Shown here piece by piece: positions 43,501 to 45,665 of a stretch of DNA of 64,000 bases; within the stretch, counting starts at the first letter, position 1; each line of letters opens with the position of its first letter. The position numbers and the translations under genes were made by a program. Source of the DNA: Harmonia axyridis (lineage: Eukaryota > Arthropoda > Insecta > Coleoptera > Coccinellidae); the NCBI RefSeq assembly GCF_914767665.1, contig NC_059504.1:34875720-34939719 (forward strand), in the 5' to 3' direction. Below the pieces are notes generated by a model. The model was not told the origin of the DNA, searched no databases, and saw only the letters and a list, made by a program, of their open reading frames with translations.

Positions 43501-44299
43501 ATTGCTTTACTTGCACAGTATTTTTTCCATCAAAAAGCAGCTTTTTATCTCTTTTTAAACTCGTTTTTTTCCATTTTTCGAACAACAATTTAAAGTCATT
43601 TAGACTTCAATATCTCGATCCTGACTTAATTAGCTCTATGATCCTAAATTCTTGAACTTGGTAGTTTAGAATATAGAATAATATAGTATTCTATGTTCTA
43701 AGCTTGGTACTGACGACAAAAAGTATTATGGCACTGGCGGTGGCATCTGTGCATCAGGCACGTGACTTATTGAGTGGCGTGTTGATTAAAATGTCAGTAG
43801 TTAATTTGGACCTCATGAAGTGAATCAGTTAAAAACGTCTTTGGCCTATCTAACGATAAACAAGACCATCCAAGGGCGGTTCTAGTCTTAAATTTGGGGG
43901 GGGGGGGGGGGGGGTGTCCGTTATGGGCTTCAAGTTTTTTGATGGGACCATTTCGAGGATTTACTGCTTGAAACGCATATTAAGTGTTAGGTGGTTCCAT
44001 TTGAGGGGGGGGGGGTCAACCGTGTTTGCAACAGATAACGTATGGATCCTAGTGATCCTACAAAAAAGTTTCTTATTGTATGCATTGTATATTACATAGA
44101 TAGTAAAACGCTCAACAGATGGCACTAGTAGTTAATACCAATTTTGTTTTTTACAGGACATGGTTCCCACGATGGAAATTATCAATCTAGACATTTCATG
44201 AAATTAGCGAATAGAACCAATTCCAGCCATATCGAAAGTAAACGACCCATATCAAACACATCCAGAAGAAAACGAAAACATTTGGCAGAAAGATTTTAG
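1509..44299 (+). CDS. Sulf1: Sulf, extracellular heparan sulfate 6-O-endosulfatase (11 exons, 5' end outside window)
   Basis: Spliced gene model: 1509-1660, 13140-13309, 22294-22543, 24487-24722, 26338-26696, 34936-35204, 35704-35883, 36900-37424, 41088-41469, 41594-41818, 44157-44299. All exon junctions agree in phase (0,2,0,2,1,0,0,0,1,1), and together they encode about 962 residues plus TAG. Sulf enzymes are secreted, calcium-dependent sulfatases that remove 6-O-sulfate from glucosamine inside heparan sulfate chains and so modulate Wnt, Hedgehog, FGF and BMP signalling. Seen here: the second half of the sulfatase domain (exons 1-4, with SDHGYHLGQFG), an acidic linker (exon 5), the basic hydrophilic domain that binds heparan sulfate (exons 6-9) and the conserved C-terminal domain (exons 9-10, with HDNDHWKTAP). 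The catalytic Cys motif and signal peptide must lie upstream. Introns are large and full of transposons, yet I see no stop or frameshift in any exon, so the gene looks functional. Splice sites are predicted, not observed. Confidence 0.93.
1684..2490 (-). mobile_element. non-autonomous mariner-like element, family M copy 1
   Basis: The ends carry inverted AAGAGGTTTCATTTT / AAAATGAAACCTCTT (1697 and about 2464-2478). The interior is homologous to 10114-11325 and in part to 18298-18930 and 45965-46405 (shared AAGGAGGAAGGTAT, GGCTACGGTTGCAGCACCA and GAATCGACAAAGCTG phrases). Minus-strand remnants of the transposase N-terminal region are visible (about 2130-2230) but the central and catalytic parts are missing. 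Confidence 0.7.
2590..2925 (-). repeat. dispersed repeat, family X copy 1
   Basis: The reverse complement of this segment matches 7858-8012 plus 8620-8790 and 11440-12230: an AGAAGCATAAGTGCTGGTGA-like phrase, then CATTTGGGCATTT (antisense), and at the other end CTAGATAGAAA plus AATTCAAAATTG before GAGACGAGGG. At least four copies occur in Sulf introns. No coding potential was recognised. Confidence 0.65.
2940..3480. repeat. dispersed repeat, family Y copy 1
   Basis: Similar to 32640-33180: both contain a CGATTAGGAA-like phrase, then AAATGATA..GGGATATT.GTAAT, then GATTC.AAGTACCGAAG and TAGAGA.AG. It is non-coding and its termini are undefined. It lies just outside the 3' end of the LINE relic. 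Confidence 0.5.
3524..4680 (-). mobile_element. Jockey-like LINE reverse transcriptase relic
   Basis: Read on the minus strand, 4680 to 3738 encodes pieces of a non-LTR reverse transcriptase in the right order. These are LVRLTESIEEQIKLS then GAIFLDIEKAFDKMWHQG (about 4560-4680), PQGSVIGPLLFNLYMADI then FADDSAITV with the FADD catalytic motif (about 4200-4330), and finally EPKYLGVTLDERLNFSKQLK and an RT C-terminal stretch (3738-4121). Frameshifts, stops and a 90-bp insertion (4461-4550) separate them. The 5' end and the endonuclease are absent. A sister 3' fragment lies at 58310-58740. Confidence 0.85.
4461..4550 (+). mobile_element. 90-bp retroposed insertion with 11-bp target duplication
   Basis: The insertion interrupts the LINE relic and is flanked by exact copies of GACCTTGATGC (4450-4460 and 4551-4561). 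It ends in a GAA/AAG microsatellite tail (AAGCAAGAAGAAGAAGAAGA). A long target-site duplication plus a simple-repeat 3' tail is the signature of a 5'-truncated non-LTR retrotransposon or SINE end. Confidence 0.75.
4685..5640. other. intronic sequence, nothing recognised
   Basis: AT-rich Sulf intron with only short chance reading frames (for example 4586-4807 and 5010-5219), no codon-usage signal and no repeat partner that I could find in the window. Confidence 0.45.
5640..5887 (+). repeat. one arm of a foldback element related to 14745-15257
   Basis: Starts TATACAGGGTTATTTATTAG and shares long phrases with 14745-14930 and, inverted, with 15040-15257: TTCAAAAGTTTCAT, ATTGATATGATT.ATCAAT, GAAACAAGC.TAAAT and CTTGTCAGTTCATTGTCAGT. 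The second arm is missing. The sequence ends where the element 5896-7248 is inserted. Confidence 0.65.
5896..7248. mobile_element. hAT-like non-autonomous element with a nested foldback
   Basis: Terminal inverted repeats CAAGGGCGTAGATC / inverted CTACGCCCTTG, flanked by 8-bp near-duplicates AAAATGAA (5888-5895) and AATATGAA (7249-7256). The 8-bp size is what hAT transposases generate. No transposase is encoded. It carries the inverted repeat 6066-6750 inside it. Confidence 0.7.
6066..6750. mobile_element. foldback MITE nested in 5896-7248
   Basis: The left arm (about 6066-6195) and right arm (about 6625-6750) are diverged reverse complements. They begin GGGTGTTCCTGAATCGGAG and, inverted, GGGTGTTCCTAAATTGGAG, and run through GATTTCT.GG..ATTTC and AAACGCTTTGTTTT-like phrases. 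The middle (6200-6620) has no recognised content. Confidence 0.7.
7370..7860 (-). mobile_element. Penelope-like element 3' remnant with GIY-YIG domain (inverted partner of 8840-9140)
   Basis: On the minus strand, about 7700 down to 7560 reads KSDVYKFTCNESPMVYIGRT then G..FKK.IRKRH. This is the Y..TC......YIG.TGR.FK.R...H pattern of the GIY-YIG endonuclease at the C-terminus of Penelope-like retroelements. Upstream in the same direction (7860-7740) lies a Lys/Ile-rich linker (ISIEKIAKYLKRKYN). Downstream the frame decays and the reverse transcriptase is absent. Family identification is by motif only. Confidence 0.6.
7858..8790 (+). repeat. dispersed repeat, family X copy 2, interrupted by a MITE
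   Basis: Segments 7858-8012 and 8620-8790 carry the family X phrases (AAGAAGCATGAGTGCTGGTG; later TTGCTGACAGGTACAA and GAAATTGAGACGAGGAAAATA). They are split by the 8013-8619 element, showing that the MITE landed later. Confidence 0.6.
8013..8619 (-). mobile_element. Tc1/mariner-type MITE with long inverted repeats and a transposase 3' remnant
   Basis: Arms of about 115 bp begin CAGGGTGTTTCCTAAACATG (8013) and end as its reverse complement (8619), flanked by TA on both sides (8011-8012, 8620-8621). On the minus strand, 8300-8215 reads FERVRQSMRRRLDACMLARG then GHFQQFL and a stop, the C-terminal phrase of many Tc1/mariner transposases. It is therefore a deletion derivative of an autonomous element. 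A diverged relative lies at 24890-25200. Confidence 0.85.
8840..9140 (+). mobile_element. Penelope-like element 3' remnant with GIY-YIG domain (forward copy)
   Basis: The + strand from 8881 reads ADVYIDCPVVYFEQTGRSFK then KRVHEYQRSH and later STYANNSN and LLNEQ, again the GIY-YIG pattern (YFEQTGRSFK.R). It is about 75% identical to the reverse complement of 7370-7690, so the two copies face outward from the block between them. Stops occur after about 60 codons, so it is dead. Confidence 0.6.
9212..9308. repeat. inverted repeat, 34-bp arms
   Basis: AGACAAAAAGTAACAAAAAA...GTTGACTG at 9212-9246 is mirrored by CAGTCAACGTTCATG...TTTTTGTCT at 9275-9308 with few mismatches, leaving a 28-bp loop. 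A similar phrase (ATGAACGTTAGCCGAAAG) occurs at 7253. Confidence 0.75.
9373..9612. mobile_element. 240-bp hAT MITE with perfect 8-bp target duplication
   Basis: The 15-bp terminal inverted repeats CATGGGCGCCCGCAG / CTGCGGGCGCCCATG are exact. Both flanks carry GAAACAAT (9365-9372 and 9613-9620). The interior is non-coding and has GGCCCCCCTGAG and GCCCCCCCTGAG near both ends, so the arms are partly repeated. Perfect ends and duplication imply a recent insertion. Confidence 0.93.
9630..10113. other. intronic sequence, nothing recognised
   Basis: Sulf intron between two mobile elements. It has no coding signal and no repeat partner found by reading. Confidence 0.45.
10114..11325 (-). mobile_element. 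mariner-like element, family M copy 2 (longest copy)
   Basis: The ends are inverted GGGTTTTCCAATAAGAG (10114) and CTTATTGGAAAACCC (11325). The minus strand keeps a decayed transposase in order: EIHKRHNTVYRILHEDLGLE (about 10850-10900), then EKHQNDSHKKIICNDVAHFH corresponding to the D of the catalytic D-E-x-H-F segment (about 10680-10750), then YLFENEAGEWIA (about 10570). The arrangement resembles the transposase group seen at 28414-29358. Stops and frameshifts rule out activity. Confidence 0.78.
11385..12063 (+). repeat. dispersed repeat, family X copy 3
   Basis: Shares the AAGGAGCATGAGTGCTAATG phrase, AGATGCCCGAATGGTAT and ACTATTTCATGAGA with family X copies at 2590-2925 and 7858-8790. The remainder (11700-12063) has no partner in the window. 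Confidence 0.55.
12064..12695 (+). repeat. 327-bp tandem duplication
   Basis: Unit 1 (12064-12390) and unit 2 (12391 to about 12695) are almost identical and both start GTTTTAGC.CGGGT.ATCTG. The second lacks about 20 bp in the TTTTTCCATCTAGA region and its 3' end. Each contains the family X tail (GCGTTTGTAATTGGTAG, AAGACGAGGGAAATAG) and a T-run of about 15. This looks like unequal exchange or replication slippage and is recent. Confidence 0.88.
13140..13309 (+). CDS. Sulf1: Sulf exon: sulfatase domain, HGPEDSAPQYS block
   Basis: The acceptor is TTTCACAG, ending at 13139, and the donor is GTAAGT at 13310. The exon starts in phase 0 and ends in phase 2. Translation begins DYYPDLIANDSIAFLRQSKK and contains HGPEDSAPQYSDLF, a signature stretch of animal Sulf enzymes with conserved active-site-region His, Glu and Asp. 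It joins directly to the DYSK end of the previous exon across an 11.5 kb intron full of mobile elements. An open frame continues upstream to 12960 but reads as intron sequence there. Confidence 0.93.
13630..13692 (-). other. tRNA-like 3' half, possible SINE remnant
   Basis: On the minus strand GGGTTCAAATCC (about 13640-13652) is a perfect polymerase III B box / T-loop, preceded by an anticodon-arm-like stretch. No A box or acceptor stem is found, so it is not a functional tRNA. A tRNA-derived SINE fragment is the likely reading. Confidence 0.3.
13713..14574. mobile_element. large foldback element, arms about 375-400 bp
   Basis: The left arm (13713 to about 14120) and right arm (about 14200 to 14574) are reverse complements at perhaps 75-80%. 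Examples are TTTTTCGATAGATTTT against AAAATCTATCGAAAAA, TCCAACGAAAACTCAGCACC against GGTGTTAAGTTTTCGTTGGA, and GTTGCGATA against TATCGCAAC. The short spacer has no coding content. It lies in Sulf intron 13310-22293. Confidence 0.85.
14745..15257. mobile_element. foldback element, related to 5640-5887
   Basis: Left-arm phrases (TTCAAAAGTTTCATGTC, GATATGATTCATCAATAA, GGAAACAAGCGTAAATA) recur inverted at 15060-15150, and the right end is GATCACCCTGTATATT. The left end lacks the matching TACAGGGTGATC and so is truncated. Confidence 0.7.
15260..16340. other. intronic sequence, nothing recognised
   Basis: Contains two overlapping open frames (15475-15720, 15620-16024) with no recognisable domain and no splice context. 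At 16190-16265 there is a CCGATT-rich degenerate simple repeat (TTCCGATTCCGATTTCGG-like). Confidence 0.4.
16349..17590 (-). pseudogene. mariner (DD34D) transposase pseudogene, copy 1
   Basis: The minus strand encodes a broken mariner transposase in the expected order: KSATEAYRMLSNIYSGAAIS then CEEWFQRLKN (about 17390-17250), the HTH region QDSCQTQQELVASLGVTQQV (about 17190-17110), LSIWWDQLGVVYYELLKSTV (about 16870-16800), VILQHDNARP (about 16700; the second catalytic Asp) and YLETLKWEVLPHPPYSPDIA (about 16650-16600). At least three frameshifts interrupt it and the WILTGDE-type first-Asp segment is corrupted. It is a sister of 30471-31765. Confidence 0.88.
17600..18297. other. intronic sequence with a weak dispersed-repeat phrase
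   Basis: No coding signal. Around 17990-18060 it has a GTCTGACC...ATAACTCTTGAA phrase recalling those near 1350 and 63700. Confidence 0.4.
18298..18930 (-). mobile_element. mariner-like family M copy 3, split by another insertion
   Basis: Starts GGGTTTTCCGAGAAGAAGGG and carries the family M phrases (GAGGAAGGTATATCATTAAC, GGCTACGGTTGCAGCACCA, GTGGCTGTATGTCCTCGATA). From about 18547 to 18830 it is interrupted by unrelated sequence, and the family M text resumes with TTTCACGTGGCCCC. The far end is truncated. Confidence 0.65.
18547..18829. mobile_element. probable hAT-like insertion inside family M copy 3
   Basis: The right border, read inverted, is CAGTGGTTCCTAAACTTTT, a typical hAT terminal phrase. 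The left border CAGACCTGTGATTGCC matches it poorly. Host family M sequence continues on both sides. No clear target duplication can be read. Confidence 0.45.
19447..19680. mobile_element. foldback MITE with a perfect 26-bp hairpin at its centre
   Basis: The central arms 19534-19559 and 19575-19600 are exact reverse complements (CATTTTCATTTTTGGAGAAA and onward) around a 15-base loop containing ACCTTCGGT. Outside them the arms continue imperfectly for about 90 bp (GACAGCGTGTTGTC against GAAAACACGCTGG; GTGCATCAAAATTACC against GGTCATTTTGATGCAC). Confidence 0.85.
19827..19948 (+). repeat. 61-bp tandem duplication
   Basis: Two adjacent units starting CTGTAATTTTCGATAATTG at 19827 and 19888, about 87% identical and both ending GACAGGAGG.AAATATTC. 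Confidence 0.85.
20120..21010. mobile_element. nested foldback elements
   Basis: The outer ends are CATAAACTGGACAAACATAT (20134) and ATATGTTTGTCCAGTTTAT (20980-21000). Inside, a second pair of arms runs from GGGTGATTCACCGCGATGGC (about 20160) to 20320 and from about 20696 to GGTGAATCACCATGTA (20925), including the shared ACCCAGTATATTATTGCATC. The GGCCTATTAG...TATGGAAA phrase is shared with 48773-49823. The non-coding interior (20320-20695) has only chance reading frames. Confidence 0.78.
21180..21745 (-). pseudogene. Tc1-like transposase pseudogene
   Basis: On the minus strand the downstream end reads RAVNDYLESEGIHCLKWPAL, a phrase typical of insect Tc1 transposases just before the SPDLNPIEH motif. 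Upstream, HWTEKHGDLLEEFWKSV and a CLIQDKHRIHMW-like stretch correspond to the region around the first catalytic Asp. Several frameshifts and stops are present and the termini were not found. Confidence 0.7.
21746..22293. other. intronic sequence before Sulf exon 22294
   Basis: Contains a 132-residue minus-strand open frame (21736-22134) with no recognisable domain and a CTTCTTCTTC pyrimidine run at 22165-22185. Nothing else was recognised. Confidence 0.4.
22294..22543 (+). CDS. Sulf1: Sulf exon: sulfatase domain, TSDHGYHLG block
   Basis: The acceptor is a T-run followed by TAG, ending at 22293, and the donor is GTAAAT at 22544. The phase is 2 in and 0 out. The first base completes a His codon, followed by IPSYDYAPNPDKQWILQVTN, then KRLQTLQSVDAAVQRVVEEL, then TYVIYTSDHGYHLGQFGLIK. 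SDHG is the metal- and sulfate-binding Asp/His motif conserved in the sulfatase superfamily, and the whole exon aligns without gaps to the family pattern as I know it. Confidence 0.95.
22544..23660. other. Sulf intron, nothing recognised
   Basis: AT-rich sequence with no transposase, no clear repeat partner in the window and no coding signal. Confidence 0.45.
23665..24190. mobile_element. foldback MITE in Sulf intron
   Basis: The arms 23665-23905 and about 23998-24190 are inverted copies: TTTTGGTACTCAAGGATCTT against AAAATCCTTGTACTCCAAAA, TTTTCATGTAATGTTCCC against GGGAACATTACATGAAAA, and CTTGAGAAA.ACT against AGTATTTCTCAAGG. Confidence 0.8.
24487..24722 (+). CDS. Sulf1: Sulf exon: end of catalytic sulfatase domain
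   Basis: The acceptor is TTTATTCCAG, ending at 24486, and the donor is GTAAAT at 24723. The phase is 0 in and 2 out. It encodes GKSFPFEFDVRIPFLIRGPG, then VLNIDLAPTFLDIAGVDTPP, then HMDGRSILPLL and ends in WPDTFLIE. The GKS...RIPFLIRGPG stretch contains the conserved lysine and arginine of the sulfatase active-site region, and NIDLAPT.LDIAG...DG.S is the canonical end of the catalytic domain. Confidence 0.95.
24890..25200 (-). mobile_element. relic related to the 8013-8619 MITE
   Basis: Shares GGTTATTCCTTGGACGATTTTA, a GATAGAGG.CGAAACGAATTT phrase and the transposase C-terminal region read on the minus strand with 8013-8619 (TCTTCTCCTCA, CTTTCAAAAACACCAGG). The right terminal repeat is missing. 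Confidence 0.7.
25205..26337. other. Sulf intron with short telomere-like run
   Basis: At 25336-25351 the run TTAACCTAACCTAACC holds two and a half CCTAA units (the complement of the insect telomere repeat TTAGG). The rest is AT-rich. A GC-richer block at 25850-26130 has a short minus-strand open frame with no recognised domain. Confidence 0.45.
26338..26696 (+). CDS. Sulf1: Sulf exon: acidic linker after the catalytic domain
   Basis: Phase 2 from the preceding exon fits an acceptor CAG ending at 26337 (TTGTCCAG) rather than the nearby CAG ending at 26342. The exon then reads SSGRRETPFLDAKLRKLAAR and continues to a GTAAGT donor at 26697 (phase 1 out). It holds an imperfect tandem TPIYES duplication and a long Asp/Glu-rich stretch (for example EEATDDDGNESDHED). 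It occupies the place of the short, basic, variable linker in vertebrate Sulfs. It is assigned by phase, position and the GRRE start rather than by strong homology throughout. Confidence 0.85.
26697..27053. other. Sulf intron, nothing recognised
   Basis: AT-rich sequence upstream of the transposon nest, with no coding signal. Confidence 0.4.
27127..28408 (+). mobile_element. Tc1-like element with broken transposase
   Basis: Inverted ends TAGCAAGGAGTAAA (27127) and TTTACTCCTTGCTA (28408), flanked by TA. The transposase reads MSRERVRRIYRQLSEFDRGR then EAGLSFREIANRTNSNPTTV (paired helix-turn-helix, from 27301). It continues VTVRTVYRRIRSIGLQ, then in another frame FSDESRFSLGAHDGR, then VMILGAIAHASRSPLVFIRG, NARPHVARVSSNFF (second catalytic Asp) and PPRSSDLSPIEHVWDIMGRR (final DE/DD motif region). 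Frameshifts near 27500 and 27760-27850 and stops near 28003 and 28195 kill it. It is otherwise nearly full length, so it decayed only recently. Confidence 0.92.
28414..29358 (+). mobile_element. mariner-type element, transposase with large internal deletion
   Basis: Ends AGGTGTTTTTTTTTTTTCGAG (about 28416) and inverted CTCTAAAAAAAACACCC (29357), flanked by TA (28412-28413, 29359-29360). The transposase starts MNRLTPKQRSQIVQFYFENN at 28530 (DUF4817-type N-terminus). After about 28 residues it jumps to FSDEAHFWLNGYVNKQNGRI and on to GPVNWPPRSCDLTPLDYFLW and the C-terminal IIFKM at 29251. About 120 residues between the N-terminal domain and the first catalytic Asp are missing, and stops follow near 28858 and 28918. 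It is therefore a non-autonomous derivative. Related relics lie at 56100-57080 and 10114-11325. Confidence 0.9.
29425..30465. other. Sulf intron, nothing recognised
   Basis: Has a 125-codon open frame (29553-29930) with no recognisable domain or splice context, and two copies of AATGCCAAGTAAAAAA about 80 bp apart (30283 and 30362) followed by AT-rich text. Confidence 0.4.
30471..31765 (-). pseudogene. mariner (DD34D) transposase pseudogene, copy 2
   Basis: Same family and orientation as 16349-17590. It starts CATAGGCATACAACTTTGCT and the minus strand keeps DQDSCQTKNELAGSLGLTQQ (HTH), then an ERRLFACEQFILTGYGKW-like stretch and STAKPNIHSSKVLLSI. The HDNARP catalytic segment is deleted (about 30815) and a TA microsatellite has expanded in the 5' part. 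Copies 1 and 2 have different lesions, so they decayed independently. Confidence 0.85.
31529..31583. repeat. (TA)n microsatellite, about 26 units
   Basis: A nearly uninterrupted TATATA run inside mariner copy 2, absent from copy 1. Confidence 0.97.
31790..32640. other. GC-richer, repeat-poor intronic block
   Basis: Between about 31950 and 32480 the sequence is less AT-rich than its surroundings and shows no transposon signature. It holds a 70-codon minus-strand open frame (31955-32167) with no recognised domain. A conserved enhancer, an alternative promoter or a decayed unknown element are possible. Confidence 0.4.
32640..33000. repeat. dispersed repeat, family Y copy 2
   Basis: Matches 2940-3480 (ACAATTAGGAA, AAATGATATAAGGGATATT, GATTCTAAGTACCGAAG). 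Its 3' part runs into the tandem duplication 33001-33370. Confidence 0.5.
33001..33370 (+). repeat. 175-bp tandem duplication
   Basis: Two units starting near 33005 and 33180 (AATCAATCACT.GA.AACAGC) and both ending ATCGATAGGCAAGAAACCAG. They differ by small changes including an ATTGTAGTATTA insertion in unit 2. Confidence 0.88.
33371..34935. other. Sulf intron before exon 34936
   Basis: AT-rich with only chance open frames. GGGTGTTCGATTTCAAAAAC at 34388 resembles the end of a foldback MITE, but no partner end was found. Confidence 0.4.
34936..35204 (+). CDS. Sulf1: Sulf exon: Cys-rich start of hydrophilic domain
   Basis: The acceptor is TGTTTCAG, ending at 34935, and the donor is GTGAGT at 35205; phase 1 in, 0 out. 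It encodes YSKFERLGRECSQPNMQKPC, then QKWFCVHDNGRWRKHKCK and ends in YRKCACFTPNGLVYKKVP. The spacing of cysteines and the QKW.C...G..R.HKCK motif match the conserved block at the start of the Sulf hydrophilic domain. Its minus-strand reading frame (34829-35194) is a shadow. Confidence 0.93.
35205..35703. other. short Sulf intron, nothing recognised
   Basis: A 499-bp intron with A-runs near 35340-35360 and a pyrimidine tract before the acceptor. No repeats. Confidence 0.6.
35704..35883 (+). CDS. Sulf1: Sulf exon: basic region with possible furin site
   Basis: The acceptor is TTTTTTCTAG, ending at 35703, and the donor is GTAAGT at 35884; phase 0 in and out, 60 codons. It encodes IENMPRKRNFSRIKRNVELD and later ERVDNRMKNLRGQLNDLQ. 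The SRIKR followed by NVELDD corresponds to the segment of vertebrate Sulf where proprotein convertases cut (RSLSVEFE-like), and RIKR fits the furin consensus R-X-K-R. Cleavage here is inference. Confidence 0.88.
35884..36899. other. Sulf intron, nothing recognised
   Basis: A 1-kb intron with chance open frames at 36152-36472 and 36557-36751. Neither is flanked by acceptable splice sites in phase 0. Confidence 0.55.
36900..37424 (+). CDS. Sulf1: Sulf exon: hydrophilic domain coiled coil and basic tail
   Basis: It ends at a GTAAGT donor (37425) in phase 0. The upstream exon also ends in phase 0, which selects the acceptor TTTTTTTTAAG ending at 36899. The CAG ending at 36912 would break the frame. 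Translation includes SGCRILGRGNVNCSNLVYHN, then a Leu/Glu/Lys-rich coiled coil (VNNEIQELKEKLEQLKEIRR) and HLKHYRPEE, matching the Sulf CF.L...C......W...IDKEIE.L pattern. The C-terminal half is a basic, His-rich stretch in which a KPNRRKHHKK-like motif appears twice. The non-CAG acceptor makes the exact start less certain. Confidence 0.88.
37438..38025 (+). mobile_element. hAT-like non-autonomous element, family H copy A
   Basis: A 588-bp copy of the same family as 61135-61739 (opposite orientation). The left end is ACCTCAGAGTAATGAACATA and the right end is inverted TAGAGTAATAAACATATAGA. The flanks TTAGAAGT and CGAGAAGC are an imperfect 8-bp duplication. It sits only 13 bp after the end of Sulf exon 36900-37424. 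Confidence 0.85.
38030..38439. other. Sulf intron, nothing recognised
   Basis: AT-rich sequence between two mobile elements. Confidence 0.4.
38690..40939. mobile_element. foldback element, split by an inner hAT insertion
   Basis: The left arm (38690-38880) and right arm (about 40755-40939) are inverted copies: AGGTGTTTCAAAATTCATCA against a right end of ACAGGGTTTTTTCAAATTCA when reversed, then GGTCAAAATAAGACT against AGTCTTATTTCAATCT, and CGTTACCGAACTA against TAGTTCGGTAACG. Confidence 0.8.
39014..40505. mobile_element. 1492-bp hAT-like element with perfect 8-bp target duplication
   Basis: The terminal repeats CAGGGCCGTCGCTAG and CTAGCGACGGCCCTG are exact, and AACATATG flanks both sides (39006-39013, 40506-40513). 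Subterminal GCCGCCC motifs recur near both ends (39049, 39061, 39403, 40441, 40460). No transposase is encoded, so it is non-autonomous. The intact ends show it is the youngest layer of the nest. Confidence 0.93.
41088..41469 (+). CDS. Sulf1: Sulf exon: basic cluster and C-terminal Cys domain
   Basis: The acceptor is TTTTTTCAG, ending at 41087, and the donor is GTAAGA at 41470; phase 0 in, 1 out. It encodes a basic cluster (KMRRRARKQRKKES), then MNCFHHDNDHWKTAPLWTNG, then FCFCMNSNNNTYSCVRTINV and THNFLYCEFTTG. This is the most conserved part of the Sulf C-terminus (C.THDNNHW.TAP.W...FC.C.SNNNTY.C.RT.N.THNFL.CEF). A transposon border lies only 44 bp upstream of the exon (see 38440-41043). Confidence 0.95.
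41594..41818 (+). CDS. Sulf1: Sulf exon: C-terminal domain, DPFELQN block
   Basis: The intron before it is only 124 bp. The acceptor is TTTCTAG, ending at 41593, and the donor is GTATGT at 41819; phase 1 in and out. With the preceding G it reads DPFELQNRIDQLKPEERSFL, then HDQLRDLVRCKGKSCTVNQS. This corresponds to the family pattern DPYQL.N.V..L....L..LH.QL.ELR.C.G...C.P. Confidence 0.93.
41941..42481. mobile_element. 541-bp MITE with CpG-rich ends in Sulf intron
   Basis: The left end GCTGCCTTCACATTAGTGGA is mirrored by the right end, which reversed reads GTTGCGTTTACACTAGGCGC. Near the right end is the palindrome CTCGCGAAATAATTTCGCGAG (42434-42454 region). GCGCGAAAAATTGCGCGA-like blocks mark the left part. 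No coding content. Confidence 0.75.
42730..43260 (+). pseudogene. Tc1-like transposase fragment
   Basis: The + strand keeps NHYIFHKSGVTVMVFGGF, then QIL..VVISYAAIGEDFLFM, then LVDQGIHTWPWPAQSLHLNP and IEHA (43143). This is the second half of a Tc1 transposase with the usual W.P.SP.LNPIEH end. The conserved DNARPH has become HAKARCYI. Frameshifts and early stops are present, and no terminal repeats were found. Confidence 0.7.
43896..43914 (+). repeat. 19-nt poly-G tract
   Basis: An uninterrupted run of 19 guanines, followed by a second G10 run at about 44006-44015, both on the Sulf coding strand in the last intron. The preceding GGGCGGTTCTAGTCTTAAAT recalls a MITE end. The tract could form a quadruplex in DNA or pre-mRNA. 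Confidence 0.9.
44157..44299 (+). CDS. Sulf1: Sulf terminal exon with stop codon
   Basis: The acceptor is TTTTTTACAG, ending at 44156; phase 1 in. It reads GHGSHDGNYQSRHFMKLANR and ends in SRRKRKHLAERF before TAG at 44297-44299. The end of Sulf is poorly conserved, so the assignment rests on phase, a good acceptor, an open frame and the basic composition expected of this tail. No canonical AATAAA was found close downstream, so the 3' UTR end is unknown. Confidence 0.8.
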
Positions 44300-45507
44300 A
44301 TTAGTTTAGGATTTTTAATTTATACAACTATTTATATTTATATATCGTGCAAATAAGTTATTAATTCACATATTGCTTGATAAGTAGAAAAAATGTGAAA
44401 CTGCCCATTGAATAGAAAAGTGAATAGATTATTTTTGTTTTACTTCCACCTTCATCAATATACCGAAAAATTAACAGAAGTTCGTTGAAATTTGTTTTTT
44501 GCCTTCGAAATAGGCATTCCATTCTTCCATAGATAGGTATTCATTTATTAAATTCAGTTCAAGAAAAAGGTACACTTACTCTGAATCTGAAATGAAATCT
44601 GCCTATTTGTTTTTTTTTCCGATTTTCATAAAATTTCAAAATCCATGGTTAATGTCAATGTAGTAAAAATACTAGAATGATCAAAATTTATGGAAATTTT
44701 CATTCTATATTGCTCCTTCTGGCGCTCATCGTTGCCCGAACAGATGCTTTAATATTTCGGCACGATTTATTTTCAATATTTTGAGCGGGTAATGGTCTGA
44801 AACGATAAGGATTGTCTGCCGACAACTTAGTTGAACTTAATTTTGGCCATCCGGCTGGCCGTACGATAAGTCCCGAACAGAAAACCATACAAACTTGACC
44901 TATGGATTAGATCAAGATGAAATTTCATAATATGTGAAATAACAATTTCATGCTCCATGTAGAATTTTATATCGTTCGCATCACCCTCTTAGTAATAAAC
45001 AATTACTCTATGGCATCGCCAAAACCAGAGAAAATTCAAGCGACCATGGATTTTTTTTATGAAAATATAAAATAACGATTTCAAACATGATGCTAATTGC
45101 TTCATAAGAACGATAAATAATTCAAATAGTTTGATAATAATGAAACCTTCTATACCCACCTTAACCATCCTGATAAAATTGGGAAAAGATAACTGTATAG
45201 TAAATTTGTATAAAGCTCTACAGATGGCGCCTTAGGATTCATTGGAAGAAAATTGTGGAATGAGGAAATAATATGCATCAGTCTATGATTTGCACCGTTT
45301 TCCAATTCTATTATTAAGAAGGCTAATTGGCATTCATAAATGGTCAATATATCCAAATTACCGGTGTAATATACGACTGGCATATAATGGTTTATTGCCT
45401 TTGAAATGATTTAAAAACTGTTCAAGCATATGAGCAAGGTTGAATAACATATTTCCTATGTACTAAATTTATGTCAAACTGAATGAAGCTAATGAACAGC
45501 CACTGTC
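44300..45507. other. Sulf 3' flank and intergenic sequence
   Basis: Follows the Sulf stop codon. AT-rich, with no canonical polyadenylation signal picked out. The minus-strand open frame at 44700-44888 has no recognised domain. Confidence 0.45.
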
Positions 45508-45515
45508 CATACAAT

Positions 45516-45665
45516 CAAGGGGGGGATGTTATTGGGAACATAACCCCCGCCCCATTGATTAGAAGAAATAAAAAATTAACATTTTACAAAAAAATTATAA
45601 AAAATTGGAAGATTTTGGTTTTTCAGAATGGTGGTAAACCCCCCACAGGACTAGTTACGCCACTG
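45516..45665. mobile_element. 150-bp hAT-type MITE with perfect 8-bp target duplication
   Basis: CATACAAT flanks both sides (45508-45515 and 45666-45673). The right end, inverted, is CAGTGGCGTAACTAG, a classic hAT terminus. The left end (CAAGGGGGGGATG) is diverged or truncated. Confidence 0.82.
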
